A program made the translations under genes and the position numbers. A stretch of DNA of 64,000 bases from an uncultured Candidatus Poseidoniales archaeon (GTDB taxonomy: Archaea > Thermoplasmatota > Poseidoniia > Poseidoniales > Poseidoniaceae), in the NCBI GenBank assembly GCA_905182185.1, contig CAJJAP010000005.1, forward strand, positions 124,001 through 188,000, written 5' to 3'. The notes under the pieces are model-generated. The model was not told the origin of the DNA. It searched no databases and saw nothing but the letters and a program-made list of their open reading frames with translations. Shown here in pieces: positions 1 through 8,595 of the stretch. How positions within the stretch are numbered: position 1 is the stretch's first letter; each line of letters begins with the position of its first letter.

Positions 1-1494
1 ATCCTCTGGATGTATTCCTGGTATTCCAGGGGGTAATTTCGATTGATTTAGATTAGATAATTCAATGAATTCATCAATCGCTTTTTGAGTAGATAATTCT
101 TCTATTAAATCGCTTGCCCACCAATCAATGCAATATCCTGCTGGAACTAAATTTTTGTTGTTTTCCATGAATTCGCCATAACCAAGAACCAATTCACCAT
201 TATCCCAAACCATCGAGACTTTATCGCTAATCGCTCGATATGAGTTTGCATCATCAACTCGTAAAAAGCGACCATCTTTCAAGACAATCCACGGCCCATC
301 TGTATCATCTGATGGCGTTATCGCACAGGCTTTACCCGGTCGTTCAATCTTCATCTGCGTCCCGATGGTGATGAAATCATCCATCGCTAGCATGCATGCG
401 GTGTTAACCGAAGCGGCTGCAAGACCAGATGGTCTTGCCCTGCCATATCTAAGGCGGAAACCGCCCGGTTGTAATGGAGCGCCAAATACTGGCCTTCCAG
501 CAATAATATCCCTCATGAATTTCGTAATCGGGACTACCTTTCTTGATTTGAATTTGTTAGCGGAGTCGCCATCATCGTCATCTTTGCCTCTACTAGCAAA
601 TTTAGAAATGAATTCCCATCCTGGAATGTTCATTCTTTCGGTATGCTTCTGTATTTTAGGAGCCTTCAGGCACATTCCTTCCCCAATGACAAGAAGAACA
701 CCGCCGCGGATTCGCGCTTCATCTATATTCCTAACACGGCCATAACCTGCACATTCAATACTTTCAGTAGATTCACCGTTAATCATTATCGGGCATGCTT
801 TGACAATTTCTTCAATTTCATTAGGAGTAGGGCGATATTGCAAGTTACCCCTGTATAATCCGAATTCTTCCTTTACACGTTCGACCTCTGGTTGTGTTGG
901 AATGTAATGTCCAACATTTAATTCGCGCCTGATCATATCTGCAATAAGCACTGCAAGTGCTTGGGCGGTACCGCCCGCCGCACGAATTGGACCTGCAAAG
1001 TGAACGGATACGAATTGTGAGCCATCAAGATTATTCAATAATCTAACCTCGGAAATACCTTCAAGCGGTGCAACTAGAACAGCCTCGGTAAGAATTGCTA
1101 AACCGACCCGCAGACCCACATCAATTGCAGTTTGTAGATCGTGCCCTTTCTCTCTAAATCCTCTCGCCACAGATTGGGCCATCATGATAGAAGTGGTTTC
1201 TCTGTCATGAACGGGGAGTAATTTTCGGATATCGTCAGCAACCTCGTAACCATCCAAGTATTCGATGAGTAATTTTTCAGTTCGCCCAGCAAGGTCTGCA
1301 GCCCTAGGAATTTCTACGAAATCGCGATGGTCCATTCCCAATGATCTTGCTGCTTCAGCGATGGCATATGCTTCATCAGCCCTCTCATCAAGCCAATTTT
1401 GGTATGATTCCATTTCATGTTCCAAACGTTCGACATCAATACCAAGAAGAGGATTATGCCCTCTTGACTTTGTATTAACCCCAACATCACCCAT
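1..1494 (-). CDS. polC: DNA polymerase II (PolD) large subunit DP2, N-terminal part, runs off the left edge
   Basis: Reading the minus strand from the ATG at 1494 gives 498 uninterrupted codons to the window edge; an in-frame TAG lies at 1512-1510, so the start is well bounded. The N-terminus has the DP2 pattern: a helical segment with ADEAYAIAEAARSLGMD, then VEIPRAADLAGRTEKL, then GISEVRLLNN and VHFAGPIRAAGGTAQALAVL, which is diagnostic for the family. DP2 is the catalytic subunit of the archaeal replicative polymerase PolD and works with the DP1 exonuclease subunit. Full-length DP2 is more than 1,100 residues, so over half the gene, including the catalytic double-psi barrels and any intein site, lies outside the window. 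The gene is divergent from pyrE, with about 115 bp between the starts. Confidence 0.93.
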   Translation of the reverse strand, partial: MGDVGVNTKSRGHNPLLGIDVERLEHEMESYQNWLDERADEAYAIAEAARSLGMDHRDFVEIPRAADLAGRTEKLLIEYLDGYEVADDIRKLLPVHDRETTSIMMAQSVARGFREKGHDLQTAIDVGLRVGLAILTEAVLVAPLEGISEVRLLNNLDGSQFVSVHFAGPIRAAGGTAQALAVLIADMIRRELNVGHYIPTQPEVERVKEEFGLYRGNLQYRPTPNEIEEIVKACPIMINGESTESIECAGYGRVRNIDEARIRGGVLLVIGEGMCLKAPKIQKHTERMNIPGWEFISKFASRGKDDDDGDSANKFKSRKVVPITKFMRDIIAGRPVFGAPLQPGGFRLRYGRARPSGLAAASVNTACMLAMDDFITIGTQMKIERPGKACAITPSDDTDGPWIVLKDGRFLRVDDANSYRAISDKVSMVWDNGELVLGYGEFMENNKNLVPAGYCIDWWASDLIEELSTQKAIDEFIELSNLNQSKLPPGIPGIHPED

Positions 1495-1610
1495 AGCAAT
1501 CCAAGCACACTAATAGCCGACCCTTTATGATAAAGTCGGTTCAATAATATCAATTTCACGAGACATATACCAAAGCAAACTTCATGTTCATTGGGTGAGA
1601 GGATTGGTCG

Positions 1611-2210
1611 ATGACGGTCCATCCTGCGCTTAGAGACCACCCCAGTTGGGCTAAACTTGTCGAATATGTTCGTCAATTAGCCTTCCTCGATGGTGGAAGC
1701 GATGATGCTTTTACCCTTGCTAGTGGCCGTACTTCTAGGTGGTTTTTTGATACAAAGCCTGTAATGATGCACCCAGAGTGTTCACATTTGCTTGGAGAAT
1801 TATTCAATGCTAGAATTGATGAAATTGGTGCTGATTTCGTGGGTGGCTTGGAATTGGGCGCAGTACCCCTAACTGCAATCGTCATTACCTCTTCAGATGC
1901 TGATTCTCCACGCCGAGGATTCATGGTAAGAAAGGAGGCGAAAGGAAGGGGTGGAAGAAAAACCAATAACCCACCTGGAATTGAAGGTTCATCGCTCGCT
2001 GGAGGCGGAAAAATAGTCATTCTTGAAGACGTTACTACAACTGGTGGTTCATCTATTAAAGCAGTACAAATGATTCATCAGGCAACTGATTGCGAAGTGG
2101 TTGCAGTCATCAGTATCGTCGATAGAGAGGAAGGGGCTGTAGAAGCATTTACAGCGGCCGGAATTCATTTTGAAAGCATCATGACACGAAGCGATGTCAC
2201 CGGCCAATAA
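1611..2210 (+). CDS. pyrE: Orotate phosphoribosyltransferase
   Basis: A 199-residue protein that transfers phosphoribose from PRPP to orotate, giving OMP in de novo pyrimidine synthesis. The PRPP-binding signature is clear at about residues 139-151 (VILEDVTTTGGSS), and the substrate segment FTLASGRTSRWFFDTKPV near residues 34-51 matches the OPRT FxLxSGRxSxxxxD pattern. Length is normal for a stand-alone OPRT. A basic glycine-rich loop after MVRKEAKGRGGRK fits the flexible catalytic loop. The gene is divergent from DP2 and 40 bp upstream of a methyltransferase gene. No other pyrimidine gene is adjacent. Confidence 0.93.
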   Translation: MTVHPALRDHPSWAKLVEYVRQLAFLDGGSDDAFTLASGRTSRWFFDTKPVMMHPECSHLLGELFNARIDEIGADFVGGLELGAVPLTAIVITSSDADSPRRGFMVRKEAKGRGGRKTNNPPGIEGSSLAGGGKIVILEDVTTTGGSSIKAVQMIHQATDCEVVAVISIVDREEGAVEAFTAAGIHFESIMTRSDVTGQ

Positions 2211-2250
2211 TCGCAACATTAGTAAATAATTAGGCAAGGAGGGGAAATCA

Positions 2251-3543
2251 TTGCATACAGTCCTTAGACCAGCAGAAGTTGAATCCTCAACTTTAACCGA
2301 ATCTGCACCAGACACAACTTCAGCGGAAAAAATTGTTTTTTATCATGCGGAACAAGGCAAACCTCTTGCAACACCTTGGCAAGTTGCATTAACTCGCTCA
2401 AAGATGATCGATGATTCAAGCCTAGGTAAAGGAATTATTCTCGATTGTGCCTGTGGTAGTGGTATTCAATTGGCCGCTCATGCCATTCATCTCCAAAGAG
2501 CCGCTCTCGGCATAGAATTAGAGCCTATGCGGGCGCTAGCAAGTGCGGTGAATTTACAAACAATAGCATTATCTTCGAGACAACAAAATAGTCTGAGAAT
2601 GGCTGCAACTAGAGTTCTTTGTGGCGATGGAAGAGATGGCAAAGGTGCATTAGAAACCTTGAAGGATGAGTTGAATCTGAAACAAATGCCAGAGATTTCA
2701 TTATTACATTTAGACCCTGCAAGGCCACGAAATAGCCGTAGCCACGGACTTGATGAAATGGCACCGCGCTTGGATGAAATCTTCACTGGTTGGGCACCTT
2801 ACCTTTCACAGGGAGCTCGTGGACCTTCTCTACTGCTTGACCTCTCGCCACGCCTTAGCCACCAACAAAGATTGCAAGTTGAGGAAATGGTTGATTCTGT
2901 TTGGCCGCAAATTGATAGAACCTGGATTTGGACATCGAGAGGTCGTGGCCGAGTGGACAGATTGGCACTGTGGCTCGGCTCTATTTCAATTCCGAATGTC
3001 GCTCGAAGATTTGTTAGAATCTCTCCTGATTTACAGGAAGAACCACTGATTATAGATGGCGGCGAAGCAATATTGGCCGGAGATGGATTGCCTGTCAAAT
3101 CAAGACGCCCACCGAGAAAAGGTGAGAGGGTCAGTCTGTTAGATGCAGCATTTGTAGAGAGCGGTTTAGCAGAGTTTTGGCTCGGAAAAGTGACAAAATC
3201 TGAGGCGATTCACTGGGGTGTGGTCGAGGGGAGAAGGCCACAGATTCATCACGACCATCCACTGCAATTGGAAGATAAAAATCACCTTTTGGTACAAGCC
3301 ACGGGCAAAATAGTAGCCCTCGCCCATACCAACCTAACATTGGATGATGTCGACTCTTTGGTCAAGATCGCTTTGGAGCATGATATTAAGAAATTGACTG
3401 TCCGCGTTTCACTCGAACCCGCGCTGCAACCGAAGGTGCAAGGGGCCATCGACCGGCAGTTGGCCAGAAGACATGGCAAGAGAACTGCGTTCGTCGTTCA
3501 ACAACCTGGTGATGAGATGCTTTTGCTGTGCATTGTAGAGTAA
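2251..3543 (+). CDS. THUMP-like class I SAM-dependent methyltransferase
   Basis: A 430-residue protein starting at TTG 2251; the Shine-Dalgarno-like aaggagggg at 2236-2244 decides the start. Motif I of class I methyltransferases is ILDCACGSGIQLAAHA at about residues 61-76, followed by an acidic IELEP that would bind the SAM ribose. The LLHLDPARPRNSRSHGLDEM stretch near residue 150 matches the DPAR...R...LDEM pattern of methyltransferases with a C-terminal THUMP-like domain. The last 80 residues would be that domain. The substrate is unknown; RNA is the likely target from the family. It could be co-transcribed with pyrE upstream. Confidence 0.7.
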   Translation: MHTVLRPAEVESSTLTESAPDTTSAEKIVFYHAEQGKPLATPWQVALTRSKMIDDSSLGKGIILDCACGSGIQLAAHAIHLQRAALGIELEPMRALASAVNLQTIALSSRQQNSLRMAATRVLCGDGRDGKGALETLKDELNLKQMPEISLLHLDPARPRNSRSHGLDEMAPRLDEIFTGWAPYLSQGARGPSLLLDLSPRLSHQQRLQVEEMVDSVWPQIDRTWIWTSRGRGRVDRLALWLGSISIPNVARRFVRISPDLQEEPLIIDGGEAILAGDGLPVKSRRPPRKGERVSLLDAAFVESGLAEFWLGKVTKSEAIHWGVVEGRRPQIHHDHPLQLEDKNHLLVQATGKIVALAHTNLTLDDVDSLVKIALEHDIKKLTVRVSLEPALQPKVQGAIDRQLARRHGKRTAFVVQQPGDEMLLLCIVE

Positions 3544-3702
3544 AAGAGAAACAAATACGCACGATTTCTATTTCATAGGTCGGCAACTGCGGCAAGGTTT
3601 TCGATTTCACATTATTTTGAGGAAGTTATGGGGATTGGAAGAGTCTACAAACGAATCAAAAAATTAAGCGCCTAAAAGACGGTGTTTTCAAGGCTCAGTG
3701 TC

Positions 3703-3770
3703 GCGGATAGTGTATCGCGGTTTTGATATAGGGGTGGTTGGTCGGAGGCCTGCTTAACACTATGTGTTGA
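3703..3770 (+). promoter_or_regulatory. Leader of the S13 operon with two inverted repeats
   Basis: The 247-bp gap 3544-3790 ahead of rps13 has no convincing gene. It holds an imperfect inverted repeat, gcggata...tatcgc, at about 3703-3719, an AT-rich ttttgatata at 3721-3730 that could be a TATA element, and a short hairpin at 3754-3770 (ttaacac, loop tat, gtgttga; seven pairs including one G-T). The hairpin ends about 10 nt before the gaggtga ribosome-binding sequence of rps13. A role in autoregulation of the operon is only inference. Confidence 0.3.
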
Positions 3771-3790
3771 GGACATTGAGGTGAACTGGA

Positions 3791-4258
3791 ATGGCACGAC
3801 CAAAGGATGCAGAACTAGGAGATGATTTTTCCTATATCTTGCGAATGGCAGATACAGACATGGATGGCCTCAAGCCACTAGCAACAGCATTGACATCCGT
3901 CAAGGGTGTTGGTAACCGCACCGCAGTTCAAATCTGCAGAACCACAGGGTTCGACCCAGCAAAGGCTGCTGGTTTCCTAACCTTGGAAGAACAAGAAACT
4001 CTTCGTTTAGCAATTGAAGGATATGCAGTGACTGTCCCTCTCTGGATGCTCAACCGCCAAAGAGACATCGAAACAGGTGATGAACTGCACCTGACTGGCC
4101 AAGCGGTCAAACTTACTCTAAAGGATGACATCAGTCGTCTTCGTACCATGAAGTGCTACCGTGGTGTTCGCCACGCTAGCGGAAACAAAGTTCGTGGACA
4201 ACGCGGTCGTTCAAATGGCCGTGGTGGACTAACTCTTGGAGTTAGCCGAAAGAAGTGA
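3791..4258 (+). CDS. rps13: 30S ribosomal protein S13
   Basis: A 155-residue archaeal-type S13 (uS13). The N-terminal helix-two-turn-helix region reads YILRMADTDMDGLKPLATAL with SVKGVGNRTAVQICR, and the basic C-terminal tail MKCYRGVRHASGNKVRGQRG is typical for contact with 16S rRNA and the S19 neighbour in the small-subunit head. It is the first gene of the S13-S4-S11-RpoD operon. The start follows gaggtgaactgga, a good SD. An acidic N-terminal extension (MARPKDAELGDD) precedes the conserved core. Confidence 0.97.
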   Translation: MARPKDAELGDDFSYILRMADTDMDGLKPLATALTSVKGVGNRTAVQICRTTGFDPAKAAGFLTLEEQETLRLAIEGYAVTVPLWMLNRQRDIETGDELHLTGQAVKLTLKDDISRLRTMKCYRGVRHASGNKVRGQRGRSNGRGGLTLGVSRKK

Positions 4259-4274
4259 TATGGAGGGATAAGTT

Positions 4275-4943
4275 ATGGGAGAGCCAAAATTCGCACGTCC
4301 AAAATTCGACACACCTTCCCACCCGTGGAAGAAAGCTCGTATTGAAGAAGAACATTCCATCCGTGATAACCACGGACTCAAGACCATGCGTGAGATTTGG
4401 AAGGCTAAGTCTCAACTTCGCCGCCATCGCCGCCAAGCAATGCGCTTGATCGGTACAGTCGATACCACCGAAGGTCACGGCATGAGAGAAATGAATGACC
4501 TTTTGGCTTCACTACATAACAAGGGACTAGTTGCAACAGGAGCAATTCTGGATGACGTCCTAACCCTTGGAACTGAAGATATCCTAAACCGACGTCTTCA
4601 AGCTCAAGTATACTACAAGGGTCTTGCAAGCACAATGAAGCAAGCACGTCAACTTGTAACCCATGGCCAGATTTGTATTGGCGACCAAAAAGTCACAATC
4701 CCTTCTTACCCTGTTTCTCGTGATGAAGAAGAATCTGTTCGCTACCACCCTGGCTCCTCACTCAACAACCCAGACCATCAAATCCGTAAGATGATCGAAG
4801 GACGCCGTGAATTGGCAGAGTATGCATCGGAAGAAGTTGACCCAGAGGCAACACAAGAATTTGCTACTGAAGTCGTTGAAGGGGCAAAAGCAGCACCTTC
4901 CGCAGAAGCAGAATCTTCCGCAAAAAAAACTGGCGGTGAATGA
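4275..4943 (+). CDS. rps4: 30S ribosomal protein S4
   Basis: A 222-residue archaeal/eukaryal-type S4 (uS4). The N-terminal segment KFDTPSHPWKKARIEEEH and the S4 RNA-binding domain (NRRLQAQVYYKGLASTMKQA followed by LVTHGQICIGDQKVTIPSY, about residues 99-140) are clear. The last 40 residues are an acidic, alanine-rich tail (EEVDPEATQEF...AESSAKKTGGE) beyond the usual core. The ATG follows a ggagg SD at 4262-4266. The stop codon overlaps the rps11 start (ATGA), which implies translational coupling. Confidence 0.97.
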   Translation: MGEPKFARPKFDTPSHPWKKARIEEEHSIRDNHGLKTMREIWKAKSQLRRHRRQAMRLIGTVDTTEGHGMREMNDLLASLHNKGLVATGAILDDVLTLGTEDILNRRLQAQVYYKGLASTMKQARQLVTHGQICIGDQKVTIPSYPVSRDEEESVRYHPGSSLNNPDHQIRKMIEGRRELAEYASEEVDPEATQEFATEVVEGAKAAPSAEAESSAKKTGGE

Positions 4944-5329
4944 TGATGACTCGTAAGGCAATTGTAAACATTTTCAGTTCATACAACAATATTCTAATGA
5001 CAGCAACCGATTTAACCGGTGCTGAAACAATTACCACCTGTACTGGTGGTCAAGTTGTCAAGTCTTCCAAGGACAGTGGTGGTCAATTTGCAGCAACTCG
5101 TGCTGCAGAGAAAATGGCTGATGCTTTGAAAGACAAGGAATTCACTCAACTAATCGTAAAGTACCGCGCACCTGGTGGCAATAAAGCCAACAACACAGGA
5201 CCTGGTGCACAAGCAGCAATCCGTGCGTTTACTCGTGCTGGAATGACAGTAGTAAGAATTGAAGATGTCACTCCAATCGCTCACGATGGTACAAAGGCAA
5301 AGGGCGGCCGTCGTGGTCGTCGTGTCTGA
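4940..5329 (+). CDS. rps11: 30S ribosomal protein S11
   Basis: A 129-residue uS11. It opens with the conserved IVNIFSSYNNILMTATDLTGAE region and ends with the basic TKAKGGRRGRRV tail that binds the 16S rRNA platform. Three consecutive ATG codons lie at 4940, 4943 and 4946, so the exact start is uncertain; the first overlaps the rps4 stop by 4 bp. The archaeal order S13-S4-S11-RpoD is kept. Confidence 0.97.
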   Translation: MMMTRKAIVNIFSSYNNILMTATDLTGAETITTCTGGQVVKSSKDSGGQFAATRAAEKMADALKDKEFTQLIVKYRAPGGNKANNTGPGAQAAIRAFTRAGMTVVRIEDVTPIAHDGTKAKGGRRGRRV

Positions 5330-5347
5330 TTAAAGAGGTGTACAAAG

Positions 5348-6283
5348 ATGAAAGCAGAAATCGTAAACGGCTGGCCACAAGGCAACTCTATTCGCATTCT
5401 ATTGACAGAAACATCAACTGCACAGGTCAATTCGATTCGTCGTGCATTGATTGCAGATGTCCCTAAGTTGGCAATTACTCGTGTTGATTTCGCACAAGGA
5501 ATTAACCAAGACAATGCAACTGGTGATGTTTATGAATCTGTTAACACTCTTCCAGATGAAGTAATTGCACACAGACTTGCAATGATCCCTATCCCAACAC
5601 ACCCTGAAGAAGGAATTGTATTCCCTGAAGATTGTGTAAATTGTAAGGACATGGTAGAGAAGGACAAGGGATGTCCTAGTTGCCAAATTCTATATTCTTT
5701 GAAAGTCCAAGGTAATCCTAAGGATTCTGATGATGAATTAAAATACGTTTATGCAAGTGACCTGAGTGTCATTTCAGACCCAATGTTCGGACTTAAGGAA
5801 GAACACCAACGTATTCCAATTACCTTACTTTCTAAAGGACAATACCTACAATTTTACGCATTCGCAACACTCGGTCGCGGCCGTGACCATGCAAAGTGGT
5901 CACCGGTAGCAGCAGTTGCTTTCCGCCCACAGATGAAAGCAATCTTGAACACGCCTAAGAAGGCGAAAGTATTGTTTGACTTAGATTTGAAAACTACCGA
6001 TGGACAACCAATCGATGCTAAGTTGTTTGGAAAGGACAAGACCGTCTCAGATATTAACATTGTATTTGATTTAGAGAAAGCAATTCATCAAGTTGGAGCT
6101 GGAACTGGTCGAGATTCTGACTTTGATGATGCGATCACTTTTGAAAAAGTTGAAGATGCATTCGTATTTACTTTTGAGACCGATGGAGCATTAACTCCGG
6201 TTCAAGCATTCAATGGAGCAATGCAGGAATTGAAAGGCCGCTTTGAGAATCTCTCAAATGATATTGAAAGAGCAATCGCTTAA
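5348..6283 (+). CDS. rpoD: DNA-directed RNA polymerase subunit D
   Basis: A 311-residue homologue of Rpb3/AC40 and bacterial alpha, the assembly-platform subunit that pairs with RpoL. The N-terminus RILLTETSTAQVNSIRRALI and HRLAMIPIPTHPEEG are hallmark segments. After the latter comes a four-cysteine loop CVNC...CPSC (CX2CX9CX2C, about residues 98-112) at the position of the Rpb3 zinc loop. The inserted third domain, which carries Fe-S cysteines in several archaea, has no cysteine here (residues about 190-250), so no cluster is expected there. The gene sits 18 bp after rps11. The usual archaeal L18e-L13-S9-RpoN continuation is absent; pantoate kinase follows. Confidence 0.95.
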   Translation: MKAEIVNGWPQGNSIRILLTETSTAQVNSIRRALIADVPKLAITRVDFAQGINQDNATGDVYESVNTLPDEVIAHRLAMIPIPTHPEEGIVFPEDCVNCKDMVEKDKGCPSCQILYSLKVQGNPKDSDDELKYVYASDLSVISDPMFGLKEEHQRIPITLLSKGQYLQFYAFATLGRGRDHAKWSPVAAVAFRPQMKAILNTPKKAKVLFDLDLKTTDGQPIDAKLFGKDKTVSDINIVFDLEKAIHQVGAGTGRDSDFDDAITFEKVEDAFVFTFETDGALTPVQAFNGAMQELKGRFENLSNDIERAIA

Positions 6284-6376
6284 TCATAATATCCGAAGAG
6301 AACTATACCACGCATCAACAATGATGCGAGTATTCATCAACATAGTTTAGTCTGCTATCTCTGTTGGGGCTGTAAT

Positions 6377-7396
6377 ATGGTTAGCAAGAGGTGCGGGGGT
6401 CATATTACTCTCTTGTTCTCAATTTGTAAAGATAGTAAACTTCCTCGTAACCAAGGCAGTCGTGGTGCCGGATTCAATGTCACAGATGGAGTGGAAGCCA
6501 CTGTTCGCCACCTGTGGACAAATAAGCCAGCATCAGCCATCAGATATTCTGCTGGCTCTACCCTTGACGATAAGATAGGCAACATCAAACAGGCCGATAT
6601 TAGAATTAACGTTACTTCAATGGATGGAACTGAACTAAAAAATGGGACTGCAATCTATCTTGAATTAATTGAAGGATTAAGGTATGCAAGATTACTGGAC
6701 AGGGCGGATGCATACGAAATAAACGTACAGTTGGAGTTACCTACTAGCCAAGGGTTTGGTATGTCAGCAGCTGGACTTGTCGCAGTTGCTTTGGCCTTTC
6801 ATCAATTAACTGAAAAAGGAAATATTGAGCAATATTACCGCTTGGCTCACCGAATTGAAAGAATTCATAGCGGAGGCCTAGGCGATGTTTTGGGGATTTA
6901 TGCAGGTGGAGTGGAATTGCGATTAAGCGCCGGGGCTCCTGTATCCCCGGGTAAGGCAGTGGGATTTCCTTGTAATCAAAAAATACTCTTAGCATGGATT
7001 CCGCAAGAATCTCGCCATACTAGCGAATATATTGATGATCCAATATGGCAACAAACAATTACATCGGCTGGTGAAGAAGCAGTAAATCTCTTACAGCAAG
7101 GTGATTGGAACCATGAGAAATGGCCACAGTTATTACAATGTTCAGAAAAGTTTTCCACTGCATCAGGAATGTTAGATGAGCCGGTTAGAAATGAATTTTT
7201 AAATAAGATACAACAAGATATTACTCGCTTAGGTCTCGATACAATCATGTCAACGAGATTGTGTATGCTTGGTGTTTCGTTGTGCGTTTTGCCAAAAGAA
7301 TTGTCCAAACCTCTAGCAATAGAACAATTAGAACAACTAGCGCAACAATTGAGAGAAAGAGGATTTGGTGTTAAAATCACTAATATTGAAAGTTAA
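6377..7396 (+). CDS. Pantoate kinase (archaeal CoA biosynthesis)
   Basis: A 339-residue GHMP-superfamily kinase. In archaea pantoate is phosphorylated to 4-phosphopantoate before joining beta-alanine. Signs of pantoate kinase rather than another GHMP kinase are the N-terminal GGHITLLFSI, the QGSRGAGFNVTDGVEATV segment, the phosphate loop PTSQGFGMSAAGLVAVALA at about residues 121-139, and GGLGDVLGIYAGGVELR with SAGAP after it. The partner phosphopantothenate synthetase is not in the window. Its 3' end overlaps the convergent CDIN1-like gene by 4 bp. Confidence 0.85.
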   Translation: MVSKRCGGHITLLFSICKDSKLPRNQGSRGAGFNVTDGVEATVRHLWTNKPASAIRYSAGSTLDDKIGNIKQADIRINVTSMDGTELKNGTAIYLELIEGLRYARLLDRADAYEINVQLELPTSQGFGMSAAGLVAVALAFHQLTEKGNIEQYYRLAHRIERIHSGGLGDVLGIYAGGVELRLSAGAPVSPGKAVGFPCNQKILLAWIPQESRHTSEYIDDPIWQQTITSAGEEAVNLLQQGDWNHEKWPQLLQCSEKFSTASGMLDEPVRNEFLNKIQQDITRLGLDTIMSTRLCMLGVSLCVLPKELSKPLAIEQLEQLAQQLRERGFGVKITNIES

Positions 7397-8505
7397 TCAT
7401 AGCCTTCTGGTGATAGGTCCGAAAGGTCTAGTGGACTCGCATCAAGTAATGTGCAACCCGGCATGCAAAGGTTTTCACTGAATCCGTGACGGTAGACAAC
7501 TGCTCCACTGCCCCACTCTTTGATGTAGCGTGACATTTGAGATGCCATCTTTTTTCGCTGAAACTTTACATCAGCGCCATAGAAATGTTTAGCATCGATC
7601 CAAGCGACTGGGTTGCCGTTGATTTCAACATGGTCGAGGAACAAGATATCCGGAGTGGCGACAGGTCTTCCGTGTTGGGCTGATTGTTCACGAACCATTT
7701 CTGGTTGGCGTCGGAGTTTTACTCCCTGTTGTTCAAACCAATCCGAGAGGATATCTTCAAACTTATCCGCTTTGACCTGTACTTCGGATTGGTCTACATT
7801 TGAGACTCTATCCGCCGCCTCAGCCTCTTCGAATTCCTTTCTTTCTCGTTCCGGCAATTTACTCGGTGAGCGTAAACTTTCCTTGATTTTAGATTTGGAC
7901 CACCTCAATTCTGCCAATACAATTCTAAAAATATTCATCGGAGGGAAATCAAAACGTTTTGAAAGGTCGACAACACTTATTCCTTCTTTGTATAGATTTG
8001 CTAGTGCCTTGCTACGAGATTGTAATCTTCCGTGCCCATAAACAGTTTTTTGCTGCAATAATGCAGAACGAAGTGATAATGCTTGGTCCAAACTCATATC
8101 ATGCTGCTTAACAATTTCAGCAAGTTCGTCCACCCTCTCATTGTCCAGCCAACCGAATTCACCCTTGCGGATAACCTCGCCAGCCATTGCTGCCTCTGCC
8201 TTTAGAGCAACGGGTAAGACCTTCCATTCGAATGAAAAGTGCTTTGGCTCCTCCATATCCTCTGGGAATGCGAGGGGTTTTGGGCTGGTTGTGAATCGAT
8301 TATTTGCTTGTGCGTTCATTTGCTTTATTTCAGCAACATTTTTACTCATTATGACGCTTTTTAGAGTAGTGCCATAGCGTTTCGGAGAAGTGCTGTTGCC
8401 GCGATTGGAATTATTATTTCTATTCCGTTCTGAGTTTGGCTTAGACTTAGCCGAGTCTCTACCGGTGTCTTCGCTCATAACTATGGCTTTACGCTCACAC
8501 TCCAT
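7393..8505 (-). CDS. CDIN1/C15orf41-like TPD-domain nuclease
   Basis: A 370-residue protein with an unstructured Ser/Asn-rich N-terminus (about 1-50), a helix-turn-helix-like segment near residues 165-200 (LYKEGISVVDLSKRFDFPP), and a C-terminal PD-(D/E)xK-type fold. The catalytic pattern is TPD at 284-286 with WIDAK at 302-306, then Q..RYIKEWGSGAVVYRHGF. This matches the human CDIN1 order TPDI, WIESK, FGPGLVIYWYGF. Archaeal relatives have been likened to Holliday-junction resolvases, so a DNA repair or recombination role is plausible but unproven. Both the HTH and nuclease parts are present, so this is a complete copy. The ATG at 8505 has ggggag five bases upstream; MSEDTG at 8478 is an alternative. 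Confidence 0.7.
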   Translation of the reverse strand: MECERKAIVMSEDTGRDSAKSKPNSERNRNNNSNRGNSTSPKRYGTTLKSVIMSKNVAEIKQMNAQANNRFTTSPKPLAFPEDMEEPKHFSFEWKVLPVALKAEAAMAGEVIRKGEFGWLDNERVDELAEIVKQHDMSLDQALSLRSALLQQKTVYGHGRLQSRSKALANLYKEGISVVDLSKRFDFPPMNIFRIVLAELRWSKSKIKESLRSPSKLPERERKEFEEAEAADRVSNVDQSEVQVKADKFEDILSDWFEQQGVKLRRQPEMVREQSAQHGRPVATPDILFLDHVEINGNPVAWIDAKHFYGADVKFQRKKMASQMSRYIKEWGSGAVVYRHGFSENLCMPGCTLLDASPLDLSDLSPEGYD

Positions 8506-8595
8506 GAAGACTCCCCAGTATTGCTACTAAAAGCAACAGAAAAGGGTAAATCACAGATAAGGCGGTTTGATAAGTTCACCGTCCTTGCAACAAGT

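Noticed and set aside
1314-1676. 120-residue minus-strand ORF crossing the DP2 start
   Set aside because: It is a shifted frame of DP2 and the pyrE promoter, with no family resemblance.
3628-3675. 15-codon ORF MGIGRVYKRIKKLSA with gaggaag upstream, in the S13 leader
   Set aside because: Too short to support; no conservation evidence. A leader peptide is possible but unsupported.
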